Source: Aeromicrobium yanjiei (lineage in GTDB: Bacteria; Actinomycetota; Actinomycetes; Propionibacteriales; Nocardioidaceae). From it: a stretch of 64,000 nt of DNA. Positions within the stretch are counted from its first letter, which is position 1, and the number at the start of each line of letters is the position of its first letter. Positions 42,465 through 51,010 of the stretch are shown one piece after another. The stretch spans positions 3,472,001-3,536,000 of the forward strand of contig NZ_CP045737.1 of NCBI RefSeq assembly GCF_009649075.1, given 5' to 3'. The position numbers were made by a program, and so were the translations under genes. The notes below the pieces were generated by a model. That model was given only the letters and a program-made list of their open reading frames with translations, ran no database searches and was not told where the DNA came from.

Positions 42465-44251
42465 AGGGCAGCCTCGGCAATCGTCGGGGGTAGGAGGGTG
42501 GTGGGGATGGCGCAGTCGCGGGCACGGAGCCACTCACCGACGCCCTTGGCCTGCGGGTCGAGACGGGTGGACGAGGCCACTCCCTCGCCGAGCAGGCCGT
42601 GGATCACGATGTTGACCGCCGCGAGGTTGGGCAGCGGGTGGATCTCGATGTCGAGCAGCGCCGACTCGGGCAGCAGATCGCGGACGGTGTCCTCGTCGAG
42701 CAGCTCGACCAGCCAGGCGTACGCGTCGTCGCGGGTCGGGTGGTCGGCCGGGATCCACACGCCGACGTTGGCGTCGCCGCCCTTGTCGCCCGAGCGGGCG
42801 TACGCCAGCCGTCCCAGCGGCACCCGCACCGTCTCCGCCGCCCACTCCGCGAGTGGCGCAACCCGGTCCGCGAGTGGCGCAACCTGGAGGTTTTGGGACG
42901 GCGAGTCGTCCACTTCCGCGCCAGTCGCGGATCGGGTTGCGCCAGTGGGCGGCGGGATGACGGTGACGGTGCCGTCGGCTGCGACGACCCGGTGCGGGAC
43001 GTCGGCCTGGGGGACGTACGCCGCTCGGTAGGTGCCGTACGGGCTCGCGGCGGCCGGCGGGCGCGACAGGCTGAAGCCCGGGTAGGAGGCCAGGGCGAGC
43101 TGCACCGCGGCATCGCTGAACGTACGCCCGACGGCCTCGGCGTGCGCACTCCTGACGTCGAGGCGCAGCAGGGAGGTCGCCTGCGCCTGCGTCGCAGGAT
43201 CGGGCAGGTCGGTGCGATCGAGGTGCCACTCGACGGTCTCGGGCCGGGTGCCCGCGTCGAGCGCGGACTCCATCTGCTGCTGGACGAGGGCGGCCTTCTC
43301 GGTGATGTCGAGCCCGGTCAGCAGGAACTCGACGTCGTTGCGGAAGCCGCCGAGCGCGTTGAGGCACACCTTGGCCGTCGCCGGCGGCGCCTCGCCGACG
43401 ACGCCGCTGATCGCGACCCGGTCGCGGCCGTCCTGGCGCAGGGTCATGGTGTCGAGGCGGGTCGAGACGTCGGGGCCGAGATACAGCGGCGAGCCGATCT
43501 CGTAGACCAGCTGGGCCGTGACGGTGTCGACCGTGACGGCGCCCCCGGTGCCCGCGTGCTTGGTGATGACGCACGAGCCGTCCGCCGCGATCTCCGCGAT
43601 CGGGAAGCCGAGCGGCGCCGACATGTCGACATGCGCGAAGCCCGAGAAGTTGCCGCCCGTGGCCTGCGTCCCGCACTCGATGACGTGCCCCGCCACGACG
43701 GCGCCGGCCAGCTGGTCCAGGTCGTCGCGGCCCCAGCCGAACGCGGCGATCGCGGGCCCCACGACCACCGACGCGTCCGTGACCCGGCCGGTCACCACCA
43801 CGTCGGCCCCTCCCTCCAGGGCCGACGCGATGCCGAACGCGCCGAGGTACGCATTCGCGGTGAGCACGTCGCCGAGGTCGAGCTCGTCGGCCCGGCCGAC
43901 CAGGTCGTCGCCCTCGACGTGCGCGACCGCGATCTCGAGCCCCTGCTCGGCGGCGATCTCGCGCAGCTTCGCGGCCAGTCCGGCGGGGTTGAGACCGCCC
44001 GCGTTCGCGACGATGCGGACGCCACGGTCCTTGGCCAGCGCCATCGAGTCGGTCATCTGCCGGACGAACGTCCGGGCGTAGCCGAGCGACGCGTCCTTCA
44101 TCAGGTCCCGGCCGAGGATCAGCATCGTGAGCTCGGCGAGGTAGTCGCCGGTGAGGTAGTCCAGGTCGCCGCCCTCGAGCATCTCGCGCATCGCGCCGAG
44201 CCGGTCGCCGTAGTAGCCCGAGCAGTTGCCGATCCGGACCACGGACGTCAC
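42461..44251 (-). CDS. AtuA-like (DUF1446) acyl-CoA pathway protein
   Basis: The 596-residue protein has the AtuA domain (about 1-440; RIGNCSGYYGDRLGAMREML, ANAGGLNPAGLA, TGRVTDASVVVGPA, ATGGNFSGF) and a C-terminal AtuA-like ferredoxin-fold domain (about 495-590; ARSGDKGGDANVG). The family is required for acyclic terpene and leucine-type acyl-CoA degradation, but its reaction is not settled. The linker between the domains (about residues 430-475) is built from a repeat array. The GTG start overlaps the TIGR03084 gene by 4 bases. Confidence 0.87.
   Translation of the reverse strand: MTSVVRIGNCSGYYGDRLGAMREMLEGGDLDYLTGDYLAELTMLILGRDLMKDASLGYARTFVRQMTDSMALAKDRGVRIVANAGGLNPAGLAAKLREIAAEQGLEIAVAHVEGDDLVGRADELDLGDVLTANAYLGAFGIASALEGGADVVVTGRVTDASVVVGPAIAAFGWGRDDLDQLAGAVVAGHVIECGTQATGGNFSGFAHVDMSAPLGFPIAEIAADGSCVITKHAGTGGAVTVDTVTAQLVYEIGSPLYLGPDVSTRLDTMTLRQDGRDRVAISGVVGEAPPATAKVCLNALGGFRNDVEFLLTGLDITEKAALVQQQMESALDAGTRPETVEWHLDRTDLPDPATQAQATSLLRLDVRSAHAEAVGRTFSDAAVQLALASYPGFSLSRPPAAASPYGTYRAAYVPQADVPHRVVAADGTVTVIPPPTGATRSATGAEVDDSPSQNLQVAPLADRVAPLAEWAAETVRVPLGRLAYARSGDKGGDANVGVWIPADHPTRDDAYAWLVELLDEDTVRDLLPESALLDIEIHPLPNLAAVNIVIHGLLGEGVASSTRLDPQAKGVGEWLRARDCAIPTTLLPPTIAEAAL
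42846..42957. repeat. 21-base-period facing repeat inside the atuA-like gene
   Basis: Two direct 21-base copies (42846-42866 and 42867-42887, differing at one base; core GCGAGTGGCGCAACC) face partial inverted copies (GCGCCAGTCGCGGA and GGGTTGCGCCAGTGGG) across a centre with GGTTTTGGGACGG. The period is a multiple of three, so the frame is kept and the gene product gains VAPLADR/VAPLAEW heptads in its interdomain linker. Confidence 0.75.
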
Positions 44252-45039
44252 CGGTCCGCCAGGGGGACCGGGTCGGCGCCGGGCAGCCCCGCGAACGCCT
44301 GGACGATCGTCAGCCAGTGCGCGGCGTGCTCGCCCTCGGCCCTGACGTCGACGTCGTCGAGGTGGCGACGTCGGGTCGCGAGCAGCGCGAAGTCGTGGCC
44401 CGACCCGGTGACCCGCTCGGCCGCGTCGTCCGGGCCCCAGGTCCACAGGTCGCCGTCGGGCCCGGTCAGCTCCACGCGGATGTCGACGCCCGGGTCCTGC
44501 TCGCCGCGCACCAGATACGCGTACGGGCGGGCCCGTACGCCGATGTGGCAGACGTGCTTGGCGCGCGAGCTCTCGGGCACCGTGATGCCGAGCGCCTCGG
44601 CGACGTCGTGGCCGTGGGCCCAGGTCTCCATGATCCGGGCCGTCGCCATCGAGGCGGGGTTCATCGCCGGGCCGAACCACGGGATCTTCTCCCCGTCCGG
44701 TACGCCTCGCAGTGCCGCGTCGAGCTCGACCCGGCCCTCTCGCCACACGACGAGCAGGTCCTCGGGCGGCAGGAGCGCCATCTCCTCGGTCGCGGTGTCG
44801 ATGAAGCCGAAGGGGTCCTCGGCGGCGGCGAGCATGATCCGGCCGAACTCGTCGGGATCGACGATCGCGGCGAGCGAGGTGCTGTCGGTCCAGTGCAGGT
44901 GGGCGATCTGGTGGGCGACGGTCCAGCCCTCGGGCGTCGTCACGGCGGCCCAGCCGTCGGCCGGGAGGCCCGCGACCCACTGGTCCAGCTGCAGGCTCTC
45001 GGCCGTCAGGTCGGACAGGATCTCGTCGAGGACGGTCAT
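44248..45039 (-). CDS. TIGR03084 family (mycothiol-dependent maleylpyruvate-isomerase-like) protein
   Basis: The 263-residue protein has the DinB/MDMPI four-helix N-terminal domain with WTVAHQIAHLHWTD (metal His pair) and METWAHGHDVAEAL (third His), followed by a C-terminal wHTH-like lid with VTGSGHDFALL. It fits the actinobacterial TIGR03084 group, often found beside acyl-CoA genes; its reaction is unknown and may use mycothiol. It overlaps both neighbours by 4 bases. Confidence 0.82.
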   Translation of the reverse strand: MTVLDEILSDLTAESLQLDQWVAGLPADGWAAVTTPEGWTVAHQIAHLHWTDSTSLAAIVDPDEFGRIMLAAAEDPFGFIDTATEEMALLPPEDLLVVWREGRVELDAALRGVPDGEKIPWFGPAMNPASMATARIMETWAHGHDVAEALGITVPESSRAKHVCHIGVRARPYAYLVRGEQDPGVDIRVELTGPDGDLWTWGPDDAAERVTGSGHDFALLATRRRHLDDVDVRAEGEHAAHWLTIVQAFAGLPGADPVPLADR

Positions 45040-45647
45040 GGCATCTCCAGCTCGTGGTCGAGGACGGCGGCCCAGGAGTCCAGGACCGCCGAGCGGCGTC
45101 GTGCGTCGTCACTGAGGGAGGCAGCCAGGCCGAGCCCGCGGACCAGGTCGAGCGTCGCCTGCACGAGCTGGCGGTTGTCCCCCTGGGACTCGTCGATGCC
45201 GAGCAGCTCGACTGCGTACGCGTGGGTCTCGCGGCCGATGCGTCGCTCGAGCGGTGCGACCGCCTCACGCAGCTCGGCGTCGGTGCGCGCGGCGACCCAC
45301 AGCTCGAGTGCGGCGAAGAACACGGGCGAGACGAACTGCGCGGCGAGGATCTCCAGCACGCCGCGGGTGCGACCCTCCTCGGGCAGATGCGCGGCGCTGC
45401 GGCGCATCTCGTCGCGGCGGCGGTCGCTGAGGTGCTCGACCGCGGCCACCACGAGGGCCTGCTTGCTGGGGAAGTGGTGCAGCTGCGCACCGCGGCTCAC
45501 GCCCGCACGGCGGCTCACGAGGGTCGTGGTCGTGCCCGACCAGCCGAGCTCGACGAGGCAGTCGACCGTCGCCTCCATCAGGCGCTGGCGCATCGCCCGC
45601 GATCGCTCGCCCTGGGGGACGCGGATCGGCGCGGTCTCGGTGCTCAC
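45036..45647 (-). CDS. TetR-family transcriptional regulator
   Basis: The 203-residue regulator has a TetR helix-turn-helix (about 18-62; VSRRAGVSRGAQLHHFPSKQALV) and an all-helical ligand domain. GTG 45647 is chosen because extension to 45668 would need a TTG. It is the first gene of the carboxylase operon, overlapping the TIGR03084 gene by 4 bases, and probably represses the operon until an acyl-CoA binds. A palindrome lies just upstream. Confidence 0.88.
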   Translation of the reverse strand: MSTETAPIRVPQGERSRAMRQRLMEATVDCLVELGWSGTTTTLVSRRAGVSRGAQLHHFPSKQALVVAAVEHLSDRRRDEMRRSAAHLPEEGRTRGVLEILAAQFVSPVFFAALELWVAARTDAELREAVAPLERRIGRETHAYAVELLGIDESQGDNRQLVQATLDLVRGLGLAASLSDDARRRSAVLDSWAAVLDHELEMP

Positions 45648-45671
45648 CCGCTCAGCATGGCCGCTCAATCA

Positions 45672-45695
45672 CAAACAGTCAAGCATGATTGTTTG
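45672..45695. promoter_or_regulatory. Probable TetR operator of the carboxylase operon
   Basis: CAAACAGTCA and TGATTGTTTG form inverted arms matching at 9 of 10 positions around AGCA, 25 bases upstream of the TetR start. Size and position fit an autoregulatory TetR site. Confidence 0.6.
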
Positions 45696-45797
45696 TTTCT
45701 GACGAAGTATCAGGCGATTCTCACGACGCGATCACGGCCATCTCATGCTGTCCCGGTGTGATGGGAGTCACATCCGTCACCACTCTCGGGAGACCTC

Positions 45798-46349
45798 ATG
45801 CGCACACCCCTCACCCTCGTCGGCCTCGTGCTGGCCGTCGTCCTGACGCTCAGCGGATGCGGTGGGAGCGACGACGACAAGCTGAGCAGCACCGACCGCG
45901 ACAAGGCCGCCGATGCCGCACTCACGTACGTGGGTGGGGGCGAGGTCACCGACGTCGAGCGTGGCGACGGCGACGACCGGTACGCGTACGAGGTCGAGGT
46001 CAAGCTGCCCGGCGGCACCGACGTCGACGTGGAGCTCGACGAGGAGTTCCAGGTCATCAACAACCCTCCCAAGGCCGCCGACCTCGAGTCCGGCGAGGCC
46101 CAAACGACGGAACCGACGCCCACGCCGACCGCGACAGCCGACCCCGACGACCGCCCGCTCACCGGATCCACGCTCAAGAAGGCCACGGCGGCGGCACTGA
46201 AGGCGACCGACCCGGCGGGCAAGGTCACCGAGACCAGCGAGAGCGACGATGCCGACCACGCCTACGAGGTCGAGGTCCTGCTGCCGAACGGACAGGACGT
46301 CACAGTTGAGCTGGACCGGTCGTTCAAGGTCACCAAGATCGATCGCTGA
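45798..46349 (+). CDS. Lipoprotein with two PepSY-like repeats
   Basis: The 183-residue protein has a lipoprotein signal (lipobox LSGC, Cys about residue 21) and two related domains of about 60 residues. Each runs from an AA-rich helix (DKAADAALTYVGGGEV; LKKATAAALKATDPAG) to a strand pair (YEVEVKLPGGTDVDVELDEEFQV; YEVEVLLPNGQDVTVELDRSFKV), joined by a Thr/Pro linker. This is a PepSY pattern, often seen in regulators of surface enzymes. Function unknown. Confidence 0.75.
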   Translation: MRTPLTLVGLVLAVVLTLSGCGGSDDDKLSSTDRDKAADAALTYVGGGEVTDVERGDGDDRYAYEVEVKLPGGTDVDVELDEEFQVINNPPKAADLESGEAQTTEPTPTPTATADPDDRPLTGSTLKKATAAALKATDPAGKVTETSESDDADHAYEVEVLLPNGQDVTVELDRSFKVTKIDR

Positions 46350-46430
46350 CGCCGGGCGGGTTCCCCTCCCTAGCGCGGCAGCCTTCGATAGTCTCCTCGG
46401 ACTCCCACCCGCGCGACGGAAGGATCGTCC

Positions 46431-48122
46431 ATGGCCGAGCAGGCTCCTCCACCGCCACCGCCACCGCCACCGCCCACCCCACCGCCACCGCCTCCCCCCA
46501 CCGACCCCGTGCCGGGCGGCGCGTCACCTGAGCCGGTCGGCTCCGACCGTGGACGCGGCAAGATGGCCGTGATCGGTGGCGTCGCGGCCGCCCTCGTCCT
46601 CGGCGGCGGCTACGGCGCGTACGCGGTCTACGACAAGCTCGACGGCGGCGGCGCCCAGCCCCACGACGTCATGCCCGCGTCGACCCAGGTGTACGCCCGC
46701 ATCGACCTCGACCCGTCGGCGAGCCAGAAGGTCGCGCTGTTCAGGCTCATCCGCAAGTTCCCCGACCTCGCGAAGCAGGTCGGCATCCGCGACGAGGACC
46801 AGGACATCCGCAAGCTGGTCTTCGACGAGGCGCTCAAGGGCTGCGACGGAGTCGACTTCGAGGACGACGTCAAGCCGTGGCTGGGCGACCGGGTGGGCGT
46901 CGGCGCCCAGATGAAGGACGGCGAGAAGGTCGTCATCGCGGTGCAGACCAAGGACGAGACGAAGTCGCGCGAGGGCATCAAGAAGCTCTTCGGGTGCGGC
47001 GGCGACGCGTACGGGATCGCTTACCTCGACGGCTACGCGATCCTCGCGCCGAAGCAGGCGGACGTCGACGCGTCGATCAAGGCGACCGAGAAGGCCTCCC
47101 TCGGGGACTCGAAGCGGTTCATCGACGACTTCGACGAGCTGGGTGGCGAGGGCATCGCCTCGGCGTGGGTCGACGTCGCGTCGCTCGCGGACGTACCGGA
47201 GGCCAAGCAGCAGCTCGGCGCCCAGGCGGACGACCTCGCGGCGACCGGCTCCGTCGCCATGACGTTGCGGGTCGACGGCAACGCCCTGGAGCTCGCGGCG
47301 CTGAGTGGGACGCAGCAGGAGCAGGAAGCGAGCCCGGGCGATCTCGCCAAGCTCCCGTCGGACACGGTCGTCGCGATGTCGGTGGCGGGCGTGGGCGATC
47401 AGGTCCGATCGACGTTCGACACGTTCGTCAAGACCTTCGACGAGGCCGCGTCGACCTTCAACGGCGTGGCAGGGCTCGAGCAGCGGGCCAGGGGCGGGAG
47501 CGGCCCGGGCCTCGCGATGGGCGATGAGTACACCGGCACGTACGCCGCGCAGCCGCCTCGCAGCGCCCAGGACTTCATCGACGAGTTCGAGCGGGCGACC
47601 GGCTTCGCGCTGCCCGAGGACCTCGAGACCCTGTTCGGTGACAGCCTCACCCTGTCGATCAGCGCCAAGAACCTCGAGACGCTTCCCCAGATCTCGGGTC
47701 CTGAGGGTCTGAGCGACCTCGACGTCGCGCTCTCGCTGGAGTCGGACCGCACCAAGGCGCTCGATCTCGTCCAGCGCATCGCGGCCCAGGCGCGCGAGGC
47801 GGGGATCGCGCTCGTCGCGGTGCCCACCGACGACGGCGCGGTCCTGGCCACCAACGACGGTGCCGCCGCGGCGCTGGCCGAGCCCGACGGCAGCCTCGGC
47901 GACGTGAAGGCGTTCAAGGAGGTCATCCCCGACGGCGATGAGGCGTACGCGGGCTTCTACCTCGACGTCGGCACGATCCTCGACAAGGTGCTCGAGGCCG
48001 ATCCGCCCGAGGAGATCCGATCGGGCATCGAGGAGGCCAAGGCGCTGTCCGCGGTCGGCGTGTCGGTGACCGAGAAGGACGGCAACCGCTCGCTGACGAG
48101 CCTGCGCATCGCCTTCGAGTAG
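46431..48122 (+). CDS. DUF3352 membrane-anchored protein with polyproline N-terminus
   Basis: The 563-residue protein begins with a cytoplasmic run of about 17 prolines broken by one Thr, has one membrane segment (about 45-66) and a large extracytoplasmic DUF3352 region (MPASTQVYARIDLDPSASQKVALFRLIRKFP; GSVAMTLRVDGNALEL; LSISAKNLETLP). GGAAGGAT precedes the ATG. DUF3352 proteins are common in actinobacteria and have no settled function. It follows the PepSY lipoprotein gene by 81 bases. Confidence 0.8.
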   Translation: MAEQAPPPPPPPPPPTPPPPPPPTDPVPGGASPEPVGSDRGRGKMAVIGGVAAALVLGGGYGAYAVYDKLDGGGAQPHDVMPASTQVYARIDLDPSASQKVALFRLIRKFPDLAKQVGIRDEDQDIRKLVFDEALKGCDGVDFEDDVKPWLGDRVGVGAQMKDGEKVVIAVQTKDETKSREGIKKLFGCGGDAYGIAYLDGYAILAPKQADVDASIKATEKASLGDSKRFIDDFDELGGEGIASAWVDVASLADVPEAKQQLGAQADDLAATGSVAMTLRVDGNALELAALSGTQQEQEASPGDLAKLPSDTVVAMSVAGVGDQVRSTFDTFVKTFDEAASTFNGVAGLEQRARGGSGPGLAMGDEYTGTYAAQPPRSAQDFIDEFERATGFALPEDLETLFGDSLTLSISAKNLETLPQISGPEGLSDLDVALSLESDRTKALDLVQRIAAQAREAGIALVAVPTDDGAVLATNDGAAAALAEPDGSLGDVKAFKEVIPDGDEAYAGFYLDVGTILDKVLEADPPEEIRSGIEEAKALSAVGVSVTEKDGNRSLTSLRIAFE

Positions 48123-48133
48123 CCGCGAGGCGA

Positions 48134-48159
48134 GGCCCGGTCGGTGATCCGGCCGGGCC
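48134..48159. terminator. Bidirectional hairpin between convergent genes
   Basis: GGCCCGGTCGG and CCGGCCGGGCC pair over 11 positions (one G-T) with a 4-base loop, between the convergent stops at 48122 and 48174. Confidence 0.65.
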
Positions 48160-48173
48160 CCGCCGTCGCGAGC

Positions 48174-48974
48174 TCAGTCGTCCTCGGGGAAGGCGCAGTA
48201 CAACGAGGGCTTGGACGCGTTGACGTACACCGGTCGGTCGGCGTTGCGCGCCTCGGCGCTGAAGGTGACTCCGCCGGTCTCGGCGCGCGGGACGTCAGCG
48301 GTGAAGGTGACCGTCGTGCCCGGCGTGACCCGCTGGCTCACGATGCGCTTCTCGTCCGCGTGGACCCGGAACTGCGCGTCCGCGCCCGCGGCCGACCGGT
48401 CGTCGAGGCCCACGGTGGCGCGCACCAGCTTGCACGTGTGCAGGGTCGACCAGCGGGTCTTGCCCGCGCCATTGGCATCGGACGACCAGTAGCGGGTGAC
48501 CGCGGTGCCACCGACGGTCTGCGGACCGTACTGACCGATGTACCTCTCGCCGTACGCGATGCCCATGTCCGGCGCGTTCGCCATCTTGTACCAGGCGTAC
48601 GCCCGCATGATCACGGTCCTGCTGGCACCGCCGGACAGGCCCGCGCCCGACGGCTTGTAGACGCGATAGCTCGTGCTGCCGTCGCGCGGCTCGACCGTCT
48701 TGGAGTACTTGCCGCCGGACCTGACGGTCGTCGTGGCGACCGTGCGCCAGCGGTTGCCGCCCTGGTCGACGTCGAAGAACTGGACCTTGAGCTTCGTGCC
48801 CTTCGCGGCCGGCGAGACCGTGCCGGAGAAGACGACCCGGTCGCCCTGCTTGATCTCGGTCTTGGAGACCGAGAGGCTGACCTTGTACGGGGTGGCGGCC
48901 TGCGCCTGGGACGAGAAGGCCGCGGAGGCGATCGCGAGGGCGACCGCACCGGTGATGAGTGCGAGCTTGCGCAT
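48174..48974 (-). CDS. Secreted two-domain beta-sandwich protein, paralogue 3
   Basis: The 266-residue protein has a signal peptide ending at SQAQA, an Ig-like domain (KQGDRVVFSGTVSPAAKGTKLKVQFFDVD to VIMRAYAWY) and a C-terminal domain with one Cys near its start (LHTCKLVRA) and one near its end (LYCAFPEDD). Layout and cysteine spacing match the tandem pair at 30982-32794, though identity is low. It is monocistronic and convergent to the DUF3352 gene. Function unknown. Confidence 0.75.
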   Translation of the reverse strand: MRKLALITGAVALAIASAAFSSQAQAATPYKVSLSVSKTEIKQGDRVVFSGTVSPAAKGTKLKVQFFDVDQGGNRWRTVATTTVRSGGKYSKTVEPRDGSTSYRVYKPSGAGLSGGASRTVIMRAYAWYKMANAPDMGIAYGERYIGQYGPQTVGGTAVTRYWSSDANGAGKTRWSTLHTCKLVRATVGLDDRSAAGADAQFRVHADEKRIVSQRVTPGTTVTFTADVPRAETGGVTFSAEARNADRPVYVNASKPSLYCAFPEDD

Positions 48975-49076
48975 GGGTGCTCCTTCGGGACATGGAAGCC
49001 CGGCGAGGACGAAAGCCCGATCCGTCGGCGGTGCCGCGGCGTCCGCTTGCGCCCAGTGTGCACCCGCGGGGCCGGT

Positions 49077-50237
49077 TCACGCAGCAGGTTCGGGGGTGGG
49101 AACCACTTCCCCCACCAGGGTCTCCTCGTGCGCCCCGGGGTCGACAGTCGCCGCACGCTCGAGCTCGCCGACGGCCCGTCGGGCGAAGTCGGCCGCGAGC
49201 TGCAGGGCCATCTCGGCCTCGGGCAGCGCGTCGGCCAGGACCGGGAAGGCGTGCACCTGCTTGCGCCAGAGGTGGGTCTCGACCTCGACACCCCGCTCGG
49301 CAAGCAGCAGCGCCATCGCCTCGACCTCGGGGCGCAGCATCTCGTCCTCGACCGCGACGAAGAACGTCGGCGAGGAGATGAACGCCGCAGCGTGCAGCGG
49401 TGAGGCGTACCCCTCGATCGCCGCCCCCTCGGGCAGCCACCGCTCGCGGATCCGGGCGATCCGCTGCACGGGCAGATACGCGTCCCGCGAGCGGGTGACG
49501 CGCACGACGGCCTTGTCCTCGCGATCGGGATCCACGCTCAGCAACGGCGAGAAGCCGAGGATCGCGGCGGGAGCCTGCAGCCCGCGGCGCGCGGCCAGCT
49601 CGGCGATCTTCATCGCCAGGTAGCCGCCGGCAGAGTCACCGGCCACGACGACCTTGTCGGGATGCTCGGACGTCTCGAGCAGCCCGGCGTACGCCGTGAC
49701 GGCATCCTGTACGGAGTCCGCGACCGAGCCCTCGGGCAGCTGCACGTAGTCGACCGAGATGACCGTCGCGCCCGTCTTGAGCGCGAGCCGCTCGCAGATG
49801 CGGCGATGGCTCTCGATGCCGCACGAGAAGAAGCCGCCGCCGTGCAGGTAGAGGATCGTCATCTCGCTGCTGGGGCCGTAGCGGTGAGTCATGGACTCGA
49901 CGCGCACGCCGCCCAGCTCGTGGACCTCGAAATCGACGTGCCGCGACCGCGGGCGCCGGGCCGACCACCGGTCCATCCCGCGGATCACGCGCAGCGAGCG
50001 GTCGGTGATGGGCATGAGGCGCAGCATCGGCTTGAACACGATGCGCGCCGACCGCTGCACCACCCGCGCCTTGAGGCTGAAGGTCTCGTGGACGACCGCC
50101 TCGCCGTAGACGACCCGCATGGGTCCGCGACCGGGCAGGTCCAGGCGCACTCGGCGAGACCTGCGCCGCGCCTTCCGTGGTCCCGATGCGAGCGTGGGCC
50201 GGGGGAGCATGGAGGACCGCGACATGTCCCCGACCAT
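49077..50237 (-). CDS. Alpha/beta hydrolase (HSL-family esterase)
   Basis: The 386-residue protein has the HSL oxyanion motif YLHGGGFFSCG (near 155), nucleophile Ser in VVAGDSAGGYLA (near 225), acid in EDEMLRPE and His in KQVHAFPVL. These enzymes hydrolyse short acyl or lipid esters. A basic N-terminal region of about 40 residues precedes the core. The start is uncertain: ATG 50237 or 50225 are both poor ribosome sites and a palindrome spans the first. Confidence 0.85.
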   Translation of the reverse strand: MVGDMSRSSMLPRPTLASGPRKARRRSRRVRLDLPGRGPMRVVYGEAVVHETFSLKARVVQRSARIVFKPMLRLMPITDRSLRVIRGMDRWSARRPRSRHVDFEVHELGGVRVESMTHRYGPSSEMTILYLHGGGFFSCGIESHRRICERLALKTGATVISVDYVQLPEGSVADSVQDAVTAYAGLLETSEHPDKVVVAGDSAGGYLAMKIAELAARRGLQAPAAILGFSPLLSVDPDREDKAVVRVTRSRDAYLPVQRIARIRERWLPEGAAIEGYASPLHAAAFISSPTFFVAVEDEMLRPEVEAMALLLAERGVEVETHLWRKQVHAFPVLADALPEAEMALQLAADFARRAVGELERAATVDPGAHEETLVGEVVPTPEPAA

Positions 50238-50249
50238 ACCTTCGGTATG
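50235..50249. promoter_or_regulatory. Palindrome at the esterase start codon
   Basis: CATACC-ttc-GGTATG is a perfect 6+3+6 inverted repeat whose left arm contains the esterase ATG complement. It could hide the start in an RNA hairpin or be an operator. Confidence 0.35.
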
Positions 50250-50265
50250 CCCGGGATTTCAACGC

Positions 50266-50916
50266 TCAGTCAGCGCGGAACCGGGCATCCACCTCGACGC
50301 GGATGACGATCTCCTCGGGAGCGAGATCGAGATCGAGGGCTCCACCGGACCGGGCGTCGGCCGCGGTGAGCAGCGCGGGGACGCCTCGGTCCTCGCCGGC
50401 CAGCATCCCCGGATCGGCCAGCTGCACCGCGACGACCTTGCCGCGGCGCACCGCGTCGGCGTACGCCTGCGCCTTGGTCACGGCGTCGTCGACCGCGGAC
50501 GCGCGGACCTGCGCCTCGTACGCACGACGGTTCTTGGCCGAGACGTCCCACGAGATGCCGCCGATCTCGACGCCGTCGACACCGGACCAGTCGTCGAGGA
50601 AGCCGCTCAGCCGCTCGAAGTCGACGAACTCCGCGCGTACGTGCACGCGGGCGACGTGGACCACCTCGCCGCGCCGGCCGTCGGCGTCCCAGGGGCGATG
50701 GCTGAAGACACGGACCTGGTCGCTGGACCAGCCGTGCACCGCACGCAGGTCGACCAGGTCCTTGAGCTGCGCCGACAACGGCTCCTGGATCGCAACCGCG
50801 TCGGCGAAGACCGTCTGCTTGTCATCGCCCTCGACCACGGCGGCCATCGCGACGGTCGCGCGCTCGGCGGGATGCTGCTGCTCGGCGGACCCGCGGACGG
50901 TGATCTCGAGTGACAT
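50266..50916 (-). CDS. SIMPL (DUF541) domain protein
   Basis: The 216-residue protein fits the SIMPL family: ITVRGSAEQQHPAERATVAMAAVVEG at the N-terminus, the AYEAQVRASAVDDAVTKAQAYADAVRRGK helix and LAPEEIVIRVEVDARF at the end. No signal peptide is evident, so it may be cytoplasmic, unlike many relatives. AGGA lies 8 bases before the ATG. The family's function is loosely linked to stress. It precedes the esterase gene by 28 bases. Confidence 0.82.
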   Translation of the reverse strand: MSLEITVRGSAEQQHPAERATVAMAAVVEGDDKQTVFADAVAIQEPLSAQLKDLVDLRAVHGWSSDQVRVFSHRPWDADGRRGEVVHVARVHVRAEFVDFERLSGFLDDWSGVDGVEIGGISWDVSAKNRRAYEAQVRASAVDDAVTKAQAYADAVRRGKVVAVQLADPGMLAGEDRGVPALLTAADARSGGALDLDLAPEEIVIRVEVDARFRAD

Positions 50917-50943
50917 AGCGGCAATCCTGCCCCACCCCGCCCA

Positions 50944-51000
50944 GATTTGCGGAGGCTTGCACGTTCTCGCGGCGTGAAACCGTGCAAGAGTCCGCACATC
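50944..51000. repeat. Long imperfect inverted repeat
   Basis: Arms of 20 bases (50944-50963 and 50981-51000) match at 17 positions around a 17-base loop, between the HxlR and SIMPL genes, which run the same way. The arm core is GGCTTGCACG. It could end HxlR transcription or be a minimal member of the facing-repeat type. Confidence 0.6.
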
Positions 51001-51010
51001 GGGGCGGGGG

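Noticed and set aside
46431..46520. Microsatellite-type expansion in the polyproline stretch of the DUF3352 gene
   Set aside because: Codons are mixed (CCA, CCG, CCT, CCC), so it is a protein-level low-complexity region rather than a simple DNA repeat.
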